The position numbers and the translations under genes were made by a program. From positions 45,788,525 to 45,852,524 of the forward strand of contig CM031611.1 in assembly GCA_018398815.1 (NCBI GenBank): a DNA stretch of 64,000 bases, read 5' to 3'. Under the pieces are notes generated by a model. It did no database searches. It was not told the origin of the DNA and was given only the letters and a program-made list of their open reading frames with translations. Position 1 is the stretch's first letter. Each line of letters starts with the position of its first letter. Source of the DNA: Conus ventricosus. Its lineage: Eukaryota; Mollusca; Gastropoda; Neogastropoda; Conidae. Positions 11,101 through 23,109 of the stretch are shown here, piece after piece.

Positions 11101-13560
11101 CTCTTTTTCTATTTCACTTGAGTTCGTAATTGGTCCGGTTGAGTTAGCATTTCTAGTTTGCTGATCTTCTTGTTAAAGATCTTTAGTTTTTGGGGTTATT
11201 CTTTTTTTAAAATTCATCCCTAGTTGGCGTCACACCCTAAAACGAGTTTTTCTTTTTCTCTTTTTTTTCCCCATCTGTTACCTAGTTTTGCAAAATTTTG
11301 TTTGTTAATTCCCTCTGATGGTTTTAAAAAGCATGATCAAGGGCCCTATTTCGCATGGGTACGGTGGCTTTGAAAAGTCTTTAACCTGTTTTTTAAAAAA
11401 CGGGTTTGCTTTTTTACTTTTATAATTCACCTGCTGTTTGTTTTAAAATTTTTTTTAAGTTCCATTTTTTTGCTTTGGGTTTATCTGTTGGGGGGTTCTT
11501 GCGTGTGTTTTGAAGTTTGCAACCCCTCCCCCCCTTTAAATTTTTGGCCCAGGCCAAGGGATTTTTGATCTTTCACACTATTTATTTCTAATTGAACCCA
11601 GGGAAAAAACTTTGATGGGTTTTTTTTTTAGTTTAAGCTGAAAAAGTTGCCCTTGGGCCCGCTCCTCAAAAAACAAAGGGTCATTTTTCTTCAAAATCAT
11701 TAGGGTCTAAATTCGGGGGTTCTTGGCCTAAATTTTGGTTAATGTCTGCCCTTACTTTCTGTTAATTTATCCGACTTTTTGGTAATGTATCCCGATTTCT
11801 GCAATTCATTGCAATGGACCCCCGAGCGAGCCGCTCCCAAGGGGAATCCCAAATTCGTCTCCAGATCAAAAACAATAATCTTCTTTTTCAATGCCTGCCA
11901 TGTTTTTTTTAAATAATTAATTTTTTTTTTTTGTTTTATAAAAAAATTTACAGCAATGGCTCGATTCTTGCCCCCGAAAGCTCCCCCTTTGGCGTGAAGG
12001 GGGAAATAAACGAAATTACTTTTCCCCAAATAATCCACACTATTGATGCAGATCAAATTTTTACTGTCAAATTTCCGGACCTAGGAGCAGATGGTGATTG
12101 TGCCAGGCTCTGCGCGTCTTTTTTTCAAAATAGTATCGATTCAACAACGACACAAACGGAAGTTGTCCAGAATTTGGGGGGGCAATTGTTAGAAAATTCT
12201 ATAAAATTGGGGGGCAAAAAATATTTTTTTACACAATGCGACATTTTTTAACCCATTCGACATGGCTACCGGGAAAAAAAGGGGTGTTTTTGCGTTTCAA
12301 GGAATCGAAAATGAAGAAGCACAAAACAAGAATGGGCCTGAAGTACTAAAGACGGAAAAAAGTATGTAGCCTAAAAGTTTGGTATGAAATCGCTTTTCCT
12401 TCCCCTTAGATTTTGATTTGTTAAAACGCTGCGCCATATTTAAAGGGCATTAAAAGACAGATTCATATGAACTATTTTTTAAGAAAAAAAACGTGTTTCA
12501 GATCAACAGACCCCGAAAATGTAACATTTTGCATTCTTTAAAGGTTTGACTTTGTTAGCAACCCAATTTTTGCAAGGCTGATTGACAACAATATCAGTCA
12601 AAAAAACAAATATTACGAAAGAGTGTTTCATCATAAAACATATCCAAGAAGCGGGGGCAGACACTTAGGGAAATTTTAGTTTTGTGCGCAGAAGTCGCTT
12701 AAAGGTTTTTATTGCTGGTGAAGATGAAAAACCTTTTTCAAAAAGCAAGTGAAAATTTTTTTAATCCTAAAATACGAAAGTGAAAATTTTCAATTGTGGT
12801 ATCCAACCAAAACTACGCTAGCGGGCTTAGACCTTATATCTTTTTGACGAAATAAAAAAATTTGTTTTGGGGGGTGGGGGGGTAGAATCTAACAGCGACC
12901 GTGTCAAAGATTTACATCTTACAATGTTAGGCTTGAAGATTATTTAAAAACAAAATTTAGGGTTTTATGGATTGCCCCAAGGTCAACAAGGAAATAGTTG
13001 CAGGGAACGGGAGAACTGTGAGAGAGTAATAAACATTCAAATTGTAAAGGAAGAAGCGAAAAACCCGTTTAAATGTACATTTTTTTTAAATATATGGCGC
13101 AGCTGAATTTTGAAAAAAACAGATTAAAAGATATACAAAAAAAATTTAATTTTTTTTTTTAAAAAAAAAGCATTTTTTCAATTTTACCAAATGTGCCTAC
13201 AGCGCCGCCAAAGAAGAATGTGAAACCCCTAACATAAAAACCTTTAGATTCAAACTTTTCGCAAATGCAGCAAGTATAGAGCAGACCTTCAAATACAGAA
13301 AAACCAAACAAAGGGTATTCTGCTGCCTTTAATGCGTACATTTTTAATACTGGGCATCGACAAAGTGCTCTATCAGCAGGAACGAGTTTTGGTCTCTTGC
13401 AAGGGCATGGGGTCCGCAGCTTTACTTAGGAGGTTTGTTTTTAGCTCTGGGCTGGTTTTAGCTGTAAGTGCGGCGGGAAAAAAATTAAAAAAACTAAACC
13501 CCAAAAAAGCACACAGCTAGGGTTCAACTAATAAGGCAAAACTTAGTTCGTTTAAACTGA
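8120..13560. other. Polinton interior, unassigned
   Basis: I could not assign genes here. The DNA is AT-rich with many runs of A, T, G or C. Short coding-looking stretches occur on the minus strand just upstream of the ATPase (8,165-8,290, with LNVVVGSPNGEG) and at about 8,640-8,820, and on the plus strand at 9,057-9,326 and 11,931-12,251, but none was recognised. Capsid, penton and maturation-protease genes would be expected somewhere in this interval or the right part of the element, and may be present in frameshifted form. Confidence 0.4.
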
Positions 13561-16500
13561 CAATAAATAAAGCGCTTGTTGACTCAACATCAGGGGATGA
13601 AAAATTTTAATCGTTACAGGCCGATTTTATGACTACAAAAGAAAAAGTTTGATCTTCAAAAAAAGGCGGGGGCATTTTTTCTAAACCCCAGAGCGAGCAG
13701 TAAAAAGGAATGCTTAAAAAAAGTAAACGAGACTTTAAACCCTGCTCAAAACAGCTCACTTTAAAAACCCCAAAAGGTTTTTTATACTTTAGTTATGGTC
13801 CAGCGAAAAAAAGACCGTTGATATTGATTCTGATTAACCCGTTGTTTTTTTTTTAAATTTAAAAATAAATATGTTGGTTTAGAAAAAAAAGACAGCTGGC
13901 TAAGATAAATTTTAAGACAAACGAATTTTGAAGGGAAAGCCGAGAGAGAGCGTTTATCAAAAGCCTGAATGAATTTATTTTGAAGTCATTGACCCAACAA
14001 AAGTACAGGAATGTTTTTCATGCTATTCTAAAATTCCCAAATAAACTAACAATGACCCCCGGTTAAAATAATTTAGCTGTTTTTAATTTACTATTAAAAA
14101 AATAAACGAAGAAAATCTAGAAGTTGGGTCTCGACTAAACAACAGACTATTTTTCCTCTAATGATTAACACCCGATTGGCGACGAATCTTTAAAAAGTTT
14201 ACGTGCCCCTGAAAAAGCAAAAAAGAGAGGGCCCGGTTGGTCAGAGGGCGCAGTCTTAGAGATTAGATTAAAACAGGCTAAGTATACCGATTGTAGGGAA
14301 AGGGTTTCTTCCCCTACCTCGGGAGTTGGTTTTAAAAGAGCAGTTTTAAAAAATAAAAAATTCAGACACAAAGTTTCATGTGGTGTGTTCTTTGCAAGGC
14401 TGCATCAGTCCCCACCCCGCAGAAGAGTGAAAAATATCGGCAATACACCAAAAATCTTAACTTCAATGGAATTTCCTTTTTAGTGTAGACCAAAATTTAT
14501 AGTTTTAAGAACAAAAAAACCCAAAAATGTTTAAAGTATACCATGGATGGGGAAAAAAAATTTTGGTGCCCAATTTTAAAATGTCCAAGAACGTCCAACA
14601 AAGGCGAAACCCGCCAAAAGTCATGTGGCTTATCCTAATGTTTTCGCCGCAGGGGGTGCCCCCCTTAACATTGATAGAACAATGAGTAGACTAAGCAGCA
14701 TACTTTAAAAGTCATGGCAAACAAGAAATTTGTAAAAATGTTTTTAAAAAGAAGCCATTGTTTTAAGCCCCAGCGAAATAAAAAACATTGTAAAAGTTTG
14801 TGACTGTAAGACAGAACTAACTACGCCCCGCCCGGTTAAATTAGTTTAAGAAATGGAAACGGCTGCAACTTCTCCTATGTTGTTTTTTCGAACTTCGAGT
14901 GCTTTTGTAACCCTTTGAAGGGCCCGGGGCCACAAAAACCGAAAAAAAAAATTTAATGGTAATCATCAGATTTGTTCATTTGCCTTCATTATTTTTAGGT
15001 CGGGTGGCGCCATTCAAGGCCAGAATTATACAGAGGACCCGATGCGCAAAATTTTTACAGCCATGCAGCAAGTGCGTAATGTTGTTCTAAAAACTGAATT
15101 TATCTGAAAACAGATACGTCTGAAGACCAAAAACCCGTATCCTCAGCCACTCACTGTTGGATTTGTGGTTTTTGGGCCCCTTCATCGACGCAGCGAACCA
15201 AAAGTAAGAGACCCCTGATCCATTTGCGGAAAAAATTCAGAGGGCTGCGCACAACAAAAGCAATCTTCAACAAAGTTTTAACCAAAGACATGGAAGCTGC
15301 CCCCCTTTCTTTCAAACTTCGAGGTTAGACTCTCTCTTTTAAAATTTCAAGCAGTAACCAACGCCTTCGGGTAGCATGCATTGCACAGTCACAGAAAAGC
15401 ATGTGCTTTAAATTAAATAACATGTTTTTTATGACTAGCAACACATGATGGGGTCATTTGAGTCACGGCTATGCCCCTTTAAAAATCCTGCCCAATAACG
15501 GAAAAATCTTTTACCCAACTTCGTTGAAAGGGGGTTTTCCCCTTATGGTACATGAACAGTTTGGGGAAAGGGTTTTTAAGCACACTTCCCCCTAAAAAGG
15601 GGCTTTTTTTCTAGTCTTAGAGGAAAGGACATCAGCGATTCTGATTACCCCATGCTCAAGAGCGTGGCAGAAGTTGATTGTAAAACGATGGGGAGACTAC
15701 ATGACCTACTTGTGGCTGATGTATGTTTTTTGGCGGACGTCTTTGAAAAATTAGAAAGACTCATAAAACTTTTAAACCGGATCCCGCGCATTACTTTTTT
15801 GCGCCCGGGATGAGCTGGGCCTTTTTTAAAGTTTTTGGAGTACGATTGATTTATTGTCGATTTCCAATGATTCAGATGATTTAAAAAGGGGGGTGGGGGA
15901 ATTAATGGGGTCGATCATTAGTAAAGCAAAAAACAAATACTTGGGCACATGATCCGAGAAAAAAGGGCTCTTCTCATGTATTTAGACCAAACAATCTGTA
16001 TGGTTGGGGAATGGGCAATCACTTCCGTTAGTAACTTCAAGATGTACACAGGTAGAATAAAAATTCAAAAAGGGATTAAAGTGTTTTACAGTTTAACGCC
16101 CGATCAGCAGCGCGGCTTTATTCTAGAGTTGACTTAGAAAATCCTCATGAACTCCAGACCTCCCTAATGCTATCCATTAGCGAGAAATCTAAAGATGGAT
16201 CCAAGGGAAAACCCCCTAAAATTGTGCCTAATCTTCAAGGCAAAAAAAAAATTAGTCTGTCATTACAGACTTTACAATTTTATTTTTAAAACTGGTTTTA
16301 AGTTTACAGCAGTTCCGTTTTTTGCTTCGATCAAGAACCCGTTCTGAAACCATCATCATGAAGAACACTGATCTAGAACAAATCCCCAGATGCCAGAAAA
16401 AGACTTTTTCAAGCTGATGAACAACAGCTTTTTGGAAAACTAGGAGAATCCGCACAAACGTAAAGTGTCAGATTGGTTTCCAGAGAGAAAGAAGCAAATT

Positions 16501-17170
16501 TAAACTGACTTTAAAACCAATTATCGGACTTCAGAAAATTTCTGATCAGCTTTTGGATAAAGATGAAAAAAAAGAAAACAAATTAGACAAACCCGTATTA
16601 TTGGGTTTTTCGTTTTGAATTATCAAAGCTTTTTATTTAGAGTTTCTTTTGACACTTTAAGCCCTCGATCCTGAGTCCAGGTGCTTTAAAAAGATCAGAT
16701 AGTTTTGTTTAGTATCCCCACTGAAGAATCTATAAAGACATGGAATTTGAAGTGGCTAAAAGGTCATGCGGAGGTTGACACGTCGATTATCCCAAAGAGC
16801 CTTTTTATTTAATTATAACAAGAAGGTTTTTGGAAAGATGAAGGATGAATTATCTGGAAAGGTGATCAAGGAGTATGTGGGGTTAAGGTCGAAATGACGT
16901 TTTGGCCGGAGAAAATCATTTAAAAAACAAAGGGAAATCTCGCGCGTTGGCAGTCAAACATAACATGACAATAAAAGAAGCTTGTTTGGGAATAAAACTT
17001 TTATCATGACAACGAAAAACTGCGATCTAACTACTGAATCAACACAACAGTTGTACCCAAAGAATCTTTTAAAAGAAAAAACCAAACGTGTTTGTTTTAA
17101 ACCAGATTTCATATGCAAACGGGCATGGAAAGGACCGCTTAAAAAAAGGGGTTTTTTATTTTTTATCAAC
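13561..17170 (+). pseudogene. Protein-primed type B DNA polymerase (Polinton pPolB), frameshifted
   Basis: This polymerase replicates the element using a terminal protein primer. Landmarks, in collinear order and several frames: a zinc-type ATHCWICG at 15,146-15,169; DCKTMGRLHDL followed by LADVFEKLERL at about 15,678-15,755; NNLYGWGMGNH at about 15,990-16,022; DFFKLMNNS at 16,402-16,428; a degenerate catalytic motif reading RSDSFV at about 16,693-16,710 where family members have D-T-D-S; and NKKVFGKMKDELSGK near 16,817-16,862. These match the exonuclease-to-palm order of Polinton polymerases. The N-terminal 1.4 kb (13,561-14,960) is assigned only by expected length. At least eight frameshifts are present, several at homopolymers, so no intact protein is encoded as assembled. 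Confidence 0.82.
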
Positions 17171-17469
17171 TTTTATTAAAGATCAATCATAGGTTCATCC
17201 AAACCGTTAAATCTTTTTTTCATGTTTGCTTGCGAGTTCGAAAATTTTTTTTAATTTTTTCAAATATTCTTTTTCCCAATTTTGGGGGGTTTTAGTTGTA
17301 GGGATCTGGGTGAATTAGCATGCATTGATTTAATCCCCGAAAAAAGTTTTCCAAAAAGCATTACACGACTGAATATTCCCGTTTTATTTTCAGGTCTCTT
17401 CCTTTCCTTCTTGTTTCGTTTCTGCGCTTCCCTTTGGCCCTTTCCTTTTTAAACCAAAAAAATATTTAG

Positions 17470-17830
17470 TAAATTAATTAAAGCGGAAATGTGTCGTGGG
17501 ATTTTCTGCAGTTCTTTTTTCACAAAAGATCTTTGAGGACGTTGTTTGTTTCCCTTTCTCGTAAATAATACACGGGCGGATTCATTTTTACAATTCTTTT
17601 TATTTCATACGGGTCAACACTCCAAACGGGCGGTTGCCCTGATGCGGTGTCCCCCTTTGCTTCCCCCCGGGAAATAAAAAGGGACCTTATTTAAACCAAA
17701 CGGTAAAGTTTTTCGGGGTGAAATCCCTTCGAACATTTTTGTTTTTTTTTTGATTGTTGTATGGGTTTTGCCCCCTTTTAAAAACTTCATTATTATTGCG
17801 CGCAAAATGAGGCGTCTTCTAACCCATTCT
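17470..17830 (-). pseudogene. Possible retroviral-type integrase C-terminus (Polinton INT)
   Basis: One minus-strand frame near 17,635-17,545 reads SVDPYEIKRIVKMNPPVYYL, followed in another frame by KKELQKI. The pattern W-S/T-x-E/D, hydrophobic I-x-R-I, P-P-V-Y-x-L and terminal E-L-Q-K resembles the SH3-like C-terminal domain of Polinton and other retroviral-type integrases. The catalytic DDE core was not recognised upstream (17,830-18,900), where frames are broken. Convergent placement against the polymerase would fit a Polinton, but the call is tentative. Confidence 0.4.
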
Positions 17831-20430
17831 GGTTGCGAGAATTGTCAAACAGTCTCTGTGATACTGGTAGGGGAAAATCTTTCGGCTAATGTTTGTTAAA
17901 GTTTTCAAATAAAGCCTGTGATCTGTGAACTGGGGTGCCTCTTTTAATGGTAACTCTAGTTTTAACAATAAATTGATTCACTTGCCCTTTTTTTTTTTCC
18001 ATCATCGATTGAATCTGCGAGGATAAGTTTTAAAACCCCGTTGGTTATAGTTGTATGGCAACGCAACGCGAAGCACTCTTTTGGTTAATGGTTCGCACTT
18101 TGTATCTTTAACTATGTCAATGATGTGATGCGTACTTTAAAACTTTTTGTCTAACCTTCAGAGGGTAAAATATAGAAGATCCATTTGAGGGTGTCGTTTG
18201 GTATTGTATTGACAATTGGGGTTCTGTATTCGTTAGGTGAAGGTAAATAAATTTGCCCAAAACGCTTGTTTAGATAACCATTCTTTGTGTTTGTTTACTG
18301 ATCCAGCTGTTGGCTTGCTTTTAATTGCTGTATTCCCTTCCAATATCCTTTGGGGGAAAAATAGATTTTTTCATTTTTTATTCAGCCAATATTTTGTGCA
18401 ACAAAATAAAGCGGTCATACCAACGACAATAAAACCCCTTTCTTTATCTTTTGTTTTCTGATGGTTGATAAAAGTCACTGAATTTTTGGGGGGGGCAATG
18501 TCCGATTGGTTTGCCTGTTACAAGATAATTTGTTTTATTTCTTGATCACATTTTTAAATGTGTAAGTGATGCCCCGTCTTTTTATGGTCATTAATAAAAA
18601 CAAAATGCTCAAGTCTCGCCTTTCATAGGGTCTTGTGCAGCTGTAGTTGCCCATAGCTTTGTTATGTTTTTTCTCTCGCCCTCATTCCCCAGTTTACTAA
18701 AATTTTCGAAATTACTTCCGCAAAGCAAGGCATTCACCCAGCGCCGCACATTATTGCGAGTGAAGCCATTTTTATCAATGATTTTTTTCTTATATTTATA
18801 TTGTTGGGAAATTTTTCCTTGCTTAAATAAAAATTTCGTGGCAACCGAAGCGGAATGATGCAATCAGCTTTGCGAATTCAAGTCTAGTTTGCCCAAAATT
18901 GCTGGTTTAATTTTAAAAGGCTTTTACCAAGCATTGATATCCTAAACCCCTTTGGCCTCATAACAGCAGGAAAAAGGTATACAAGGTTAGCAACGTTTTT
19001 TCGGTGCTCTTTTTATAAAATAAAATAAATTATAATTTTAAAAACAAGAACAGTGATTATCAGCTACAAGGTGGCCTAAAACCCTTCCCGAACTTAGAAA
19101 CCCCGTTGAGGCCCAAACTGTTTGCCCCCAAAGGGAGGTTGTTTCTTTGGCAGCTGGGAAAAAAAAAAACAGTTCCCCGGAAAGAATTCACATTTAACAA
19201 AACCAAAAAGATGTCCCCACAAGACATTTTTTAAAAAATCATAACAGGATGAAACGCAGCTGGGGTCTAGAATGGTGAAAAGTTGGGGGAAACGGTTCTT
19301 AGTTTGACCTAAATAGTTAGTAGATTTGCGCCCCTTGATTTGAACAGGTTTTTATGTATGATTTAAGCAGGATCCCCTTTTAAAAAAGTTTTTTGAGTTC
19401 TGGGTGTGATCTGTATTACGATTTGGAAAATTGTTATCGCCTTAAACATGGGGTTAATAACTTTTTAATCAAAAAGATTTTATTTCCCTTCAAAAAAGCG
19501 AAACTGGAAAAAACAGCAGAATCAGAAAAAACTAATCGGTGGAGAAAGTCCAAGCCAGAAAATCAGCAGAAAAAAGCTGAAACAGGTGGAGGCCCTTAAA
19601 AATCCTGGGGTGTTGAGCAGGAAAAAAAATTTGCAAATGGAACAGACAAAAAAAAAATTTTAAAGTTACAGAATAGACTCATCATGAAAAATAAAAACCG
19701 CCAACGCCCGAACAAGTTGATTCAAAGCGGCTTAAAAAAATCCTGTGTACAAGGGCACCAAAGTCTTTAGGAAAATTGAAAATTTTAAAATGTTGCCATT
19801 TTTGGCGCCATTGCTGCGTTGGGGGGCGGTTTTTACAGTTATAAAAATTAAACCCATGGCAAAAAAAACAAAAAACAATCAAAAAATCTGAACCCTTAAA
19901 TACAGAAAGAGACAAAGCACGCCCAAAAACCCCCAATAAAAAAAGATCATTTTGATCCATTTCAAAATTTGGAAAAAAATTTTTAAAATTTTTTATAAAA
20001 AAAATGCGTATTATAAAATGATGAAGTCAAAAAAAAAGACCTGGGGGTCTATAAAAGCATTTCCATAGACCCAAAATTGTAATCAATGCGGGTTTCTTCG
20101 GGTAAAACCTTCCCTTTGATCTATCAGGAACCTGAGCAAGCTCCTCAACGATGAGCGTTTTTTGAGGCTGGTGTTACTATATTTAACATCTACTATTTAA
20201 GTAAAAAAATAGTTTTATTTTTTTTTATAATTATAAGATAAATTAATAAAAACTGGTTACTTAAGGATGACTTTAATCAAAAAAAAATTATCAAGAACTT
20301 GATCAAAAAATTATTAAGAACTTAATTAAAGAACTTGATAAAGAACTTATTAAAAACTTGGGTAACTTAAGAATGACTCAAGGACAACTTAGAAGTAACT
20401 TAAGTAAGCCCCTTGAGAATAACTTGTTAA
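17831..20430. other. Polinton interior, unassigned, with short AT-rich repeats at the right
   Basis: No gene was recognised. A minus-strand ORF at 18,609-18,863 and a Lys-rich plus-strand ORF at 19,393-19,599 look coding but match nothing I know. From about 20,280 to 20,430 a short motif, AAGAACTTGAT and variants, recurs several times in tandem. Confidence 0.4.
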
Positions 20431-20689
20431 AAAACTAGAAGGCCCTTGAGTGTGTGCATGCGGGGTGGGGGGTGGGGCAGGGGGGGGGTGGGGGTGTGCA
20501 TGCGTGGGGGCAGGACAAAACAAACAACAAACAACAAACACACAATAGACAGTCCAGGGGTGGGGGTGGGGGGACGTGGGGTGCGTGGGGTAGGCCTAAA
20601 CACACAACAAACAAAAAGTAGAACCTCCTAGGGCCACTTCTTGCTTGTGACCTAAACAGGCTGTGTCTCGCGCGAAACCTCAATAAACC

Positions 20690-20870
20690 CCCAAGTGATC
20701 ACATAGGGTCGTTTGGCCTGTTTGCCTGAGCTTTGCAGGTGCTGCCGCGTTTTGTAGTCAAGCGTCACATAGGGTCGTTTGACCTAGTTTGCCACCGAGC
20801 TTTGCAGGTGCTGACGTCATTGGCGCAAGCGTTCAATAGGGTTGTTTGGCCTAGTTTGCTGTGTCCTCTT
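20690..20870 (+). repeat. Degenerate tandem repeat, about 65-70 bp unit, about 2.5 copies
   Basis: ATAGGGTCGTTTG, a following CTAGTTTGC-like block and GAGCTTTGCAGGTGCTG recur in order at about 20,704, 20,768 and (first half only, as ATAGGGTTGTTTGGCC) 20,836. The array is non-coding and lies in the right, gene-poor part of the Polinton. Confidence 0.65.
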
Positions 20871-21989
20871 TTCTAAACCAGGCTTGCAACGGGCTTTTTG
20901 GCCAGAAGGTTACAGCAATTACTGCTGTAGCCAAGCTTTTATGGCGGCTCTAATCGCAGTAGTAGTACATCGTCTTGTATATTGGAGCATTTATATGAAG
21001 ATAGTGCTGGCCACAACCTACTCCTCTCCATACTGGGTGATGTACTAAGGTCTGCCTAACCCTATCTAGTTTTGCCAAAAACCCCCAAAAAATCGCCATC
21101 CAGTTGCATAAGTTAATAATGGTTTGGGTTTGCTACACAGTCATTTATATGATTCCTAGTTGTGGAATTTGGATATTTATAAAAAACACACAGAAAGTTG
21201 AATGAGTTTCCTAGCAAAACGAATCAGCCCATGTTCACCTGCGTCTTAAGAAAAAAACGCCATGTTTGATGGTTTTTGTGTTTTTTAAACATGACTTGGG
21301 CTGTCTCAAGCCAACGCCCAACAATCAACGCGTGATGGTTTGTTTTGCTTTGGCCAGCTTTAAAACAATGCAGCCCATTTATTAAATAAGGAACCATTCA
21401 TCGATAGTCAAACACATATTAAAACTGGCTATAGTTTGTTCAGCATATTGCCTTCAACGTTTTCATTTCCTTGAACCAACAAACCTTTAAGATAGTCGTC
21501 CATTTCCAAAGCAGGTCGGTTCCTTTTTTCTTTTTCTTTTCCCTTCTAGGAAAGCAATACTTCTTTTCGGTTTCAGCGGCAACGAACATGCTTCACCTCG
21601 TTCTTTTCCAACAAATACTCTGACATGAAAGTATGGTAAAACTTGTGGTGTTCAATGGCAAGAGCCTGCTCTTCAGTGAAACGGGTAGCCATTTTTAGAA
21701 TAAGGGCACCAAACACAGTACACAGCGAAGTAAAAGCGTCCTTGCAAGTCCGGAAGTCAGTAGAAGAATGAGAAACCGGTGTTGGAAACTGGTCATGTGA
21801 GCGCTTTTTAAAAGCGCCCTCAGGCGGCAGAGAAAAAGATGATGAAATATATTGTAATGCGCAAGCCCGGCGTGAGGGAGTGGGGTGAGGGGGGAGCGGG
21901 GCAGCAGTATTGATTTTGGCCTCTCAGTTTGACAGCAGGTGTGAGGCGCGCGCGGGCGCGTGTATGAGTGTCTGTCTGGCCCATGGTGT

Positions 21990-22009
21990 GGTGTGAGTGG
22001 TGTGTGTGT

Positions 22010-22047
<38 letters not shown>

Positions 22048-22142
22048 GCGCAATTGACAACATGTATGTCCGTCTGTGTGTGCCTCTTCTCTGTGAGTCT
22101 GTCTCTGTCTGCCTGTCTGTCGTCTGTCTGTCTGTCTGTATA

Positions 22143-22173
<31 letters not shown>

Positions 22174-22225
22174 TTCATGTGTGTGTGTTTTTAGTGTGTT
22201 GCATACGTGCGTGCGTGGTATTGCG

Positions 22226-22256
<31 letters not shown>

Positions 22257-22262
22257 TGTTGC
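21990..22262 (+). repeat. Compound microsatellite (GT)n-(TCTG)n-(GT)n
   Basis: A GT run (about 22,000-22,045), a TCTG-rich run (about 22,098-22,180) and another GT run (22,226-22,260) lie just inside the right Polinton terminus. Long ORFs on both strands here (up to 159 codons) are products of the dinucleotide repeat, not genes. Confidence 0.9.
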
Positions 22263-22381
22263 GCGCGACGTATTTTGTGAAACGCAGTGTCTCAGCCAAG
22301 TTTTAGTTTGGTGACTGTCTCTGCAAAAATGATGGGATTGAAAATGACTGTCTGGCGCGAAAATGATTAGGAAAACATAGT

Positions 22382-22491
22382 TTGAAGTCTTACTTGTCAG
22401 AGAACAGTAAAACCTTTATTCTGGGCCACTTTCGCCCGAAAACTGGTTTTTAGGGCGAAGGTGGCCCAGAATGAAGGTTTTACTGTTCTCT
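22382..22491 (-). repeat. Polinton right terminal inverted repeat with internal hairpin
   Basis: This is the inverted counterpart of 7,335-7,440. It has the same tail, outer arm, loop and inner arm. Both of its arms carry AGTAAAACC where both arms of the left end carry AGGGAAACC, so hairpin complementarity is kept at each end although the two ends differ. AAAGC follows at 22,492-22,496. Confidence 0.9.
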
Positions 22492-22496
22492 AAAGC
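22492..22496. repeat. Target-site duplication, right copy
   Basis: AAAGC, identical to 7,330-7,334, directly follows the right terminal inverted repeat. Confidence 0.7.
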
Positions 22497-22590
22497 GATT
22501 TTTTATTAAAGAAAAAGTATCATTTGGGATTTGGGCCGTATAGACATGTTTTGGTTTTTTCACCACGTCGACTCATTTAAGTTCGCCCTT

Positions 22591-22591
<1 letters not shown>

Positions 22592-22639
<48 letters not shown>

Positions 22640-22705
22640 CTCTTTCCCTCCTTCCCTCACTCCCCCTCTCTTCTCTCTCTCTCTCTCTGCCCCTCGCTTT
22701 TTCTC
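22592..22705 (+). repeat. (CT)n microsatellite
   Basis: Nearly pure CT over about 45 bases, then an imperfect CT/CCCT tract to about 22,705. It is just outside the Polinton. Confidence 0.9.
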
Positions 22706-23109
22706 TCTCCGCTTTAGTTTCCCTTTGCATAGATTGGACAAGGGTGTATCTTACCTTTGAGTAAAATCACTCTCTTGGAAAAGGTACTGTGAAAAGGGGG
22801 GTTTCATTTGCAATGTGCGTCAACTGGTTTTTCAAGTAATATTCTACCTCCGATTTGGATGTACGTTCCCAAGTGACTAGCAATGCGGTCGCATATTCTT
22901 CTGCACATGAGAAACCAAAAAATGTGAGGAATGCATCGATTGATCTCCCTGTACAACCATCTAAATCGGAAATCATCGGCAAAGTCCAGTCTCGTGTGAC
23001 GTGTAGATCTGCCTCGGACTAAAAAACATTCCATGTACCCAAGACAACTTTCTGTTCAGGATTCGGTGAGCGACTCTCGTGGAGTGCGGACGCGAGTTTT
23101 TAAAGCTCT

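Larger units (their letters stand above)
7335..22491. mobile_element. Polinton/Maverick self-synthesising DNA transposon, 15.2 kb
   Basis: The element is delimited by terminal inverted repeats of about 106 bp (7,335-7,440 and 22,382-22,491), both starting with AGAGAACAG at the outer edge, and by the direct repeat AAAGC immediately outside each end (7,330-7,334 and 22,492-22,496). Polintons are 15-20 kb with a target duplication usually given as 6 bp; here 5 bp match exactly. Inside are an FtsK/HerA-type packaging ATPase (minus) and a protein-primed family B DNA polymerase (plus), the hallmark gene pair, plus a possible integrase C-terminus. The interior is AT-rich, full of homopolymer runs, and every recognised gene is broken by small indels. 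Capsid and protease genes could not be identified by eye. Confidence 0.9.

Noticed and set aside
21695..22299. Overlapping ORFs of 65-159 codons on both strands
   Set aside because: They are translations of GT/CA and TCTG microsatellites (His-Thr, Cys-Val and Asp-Arg-Gln-Thr repeats) with no domain.
7335..22491. Integrated large DNA virus other than a Polinton
   Set aside because: Size, terminal inverted repeats, a short target duplication and the PolB plus packaging-ATPase pair fit a Polinton; no herpesvirus- or NCLDV-specific gene was seen.
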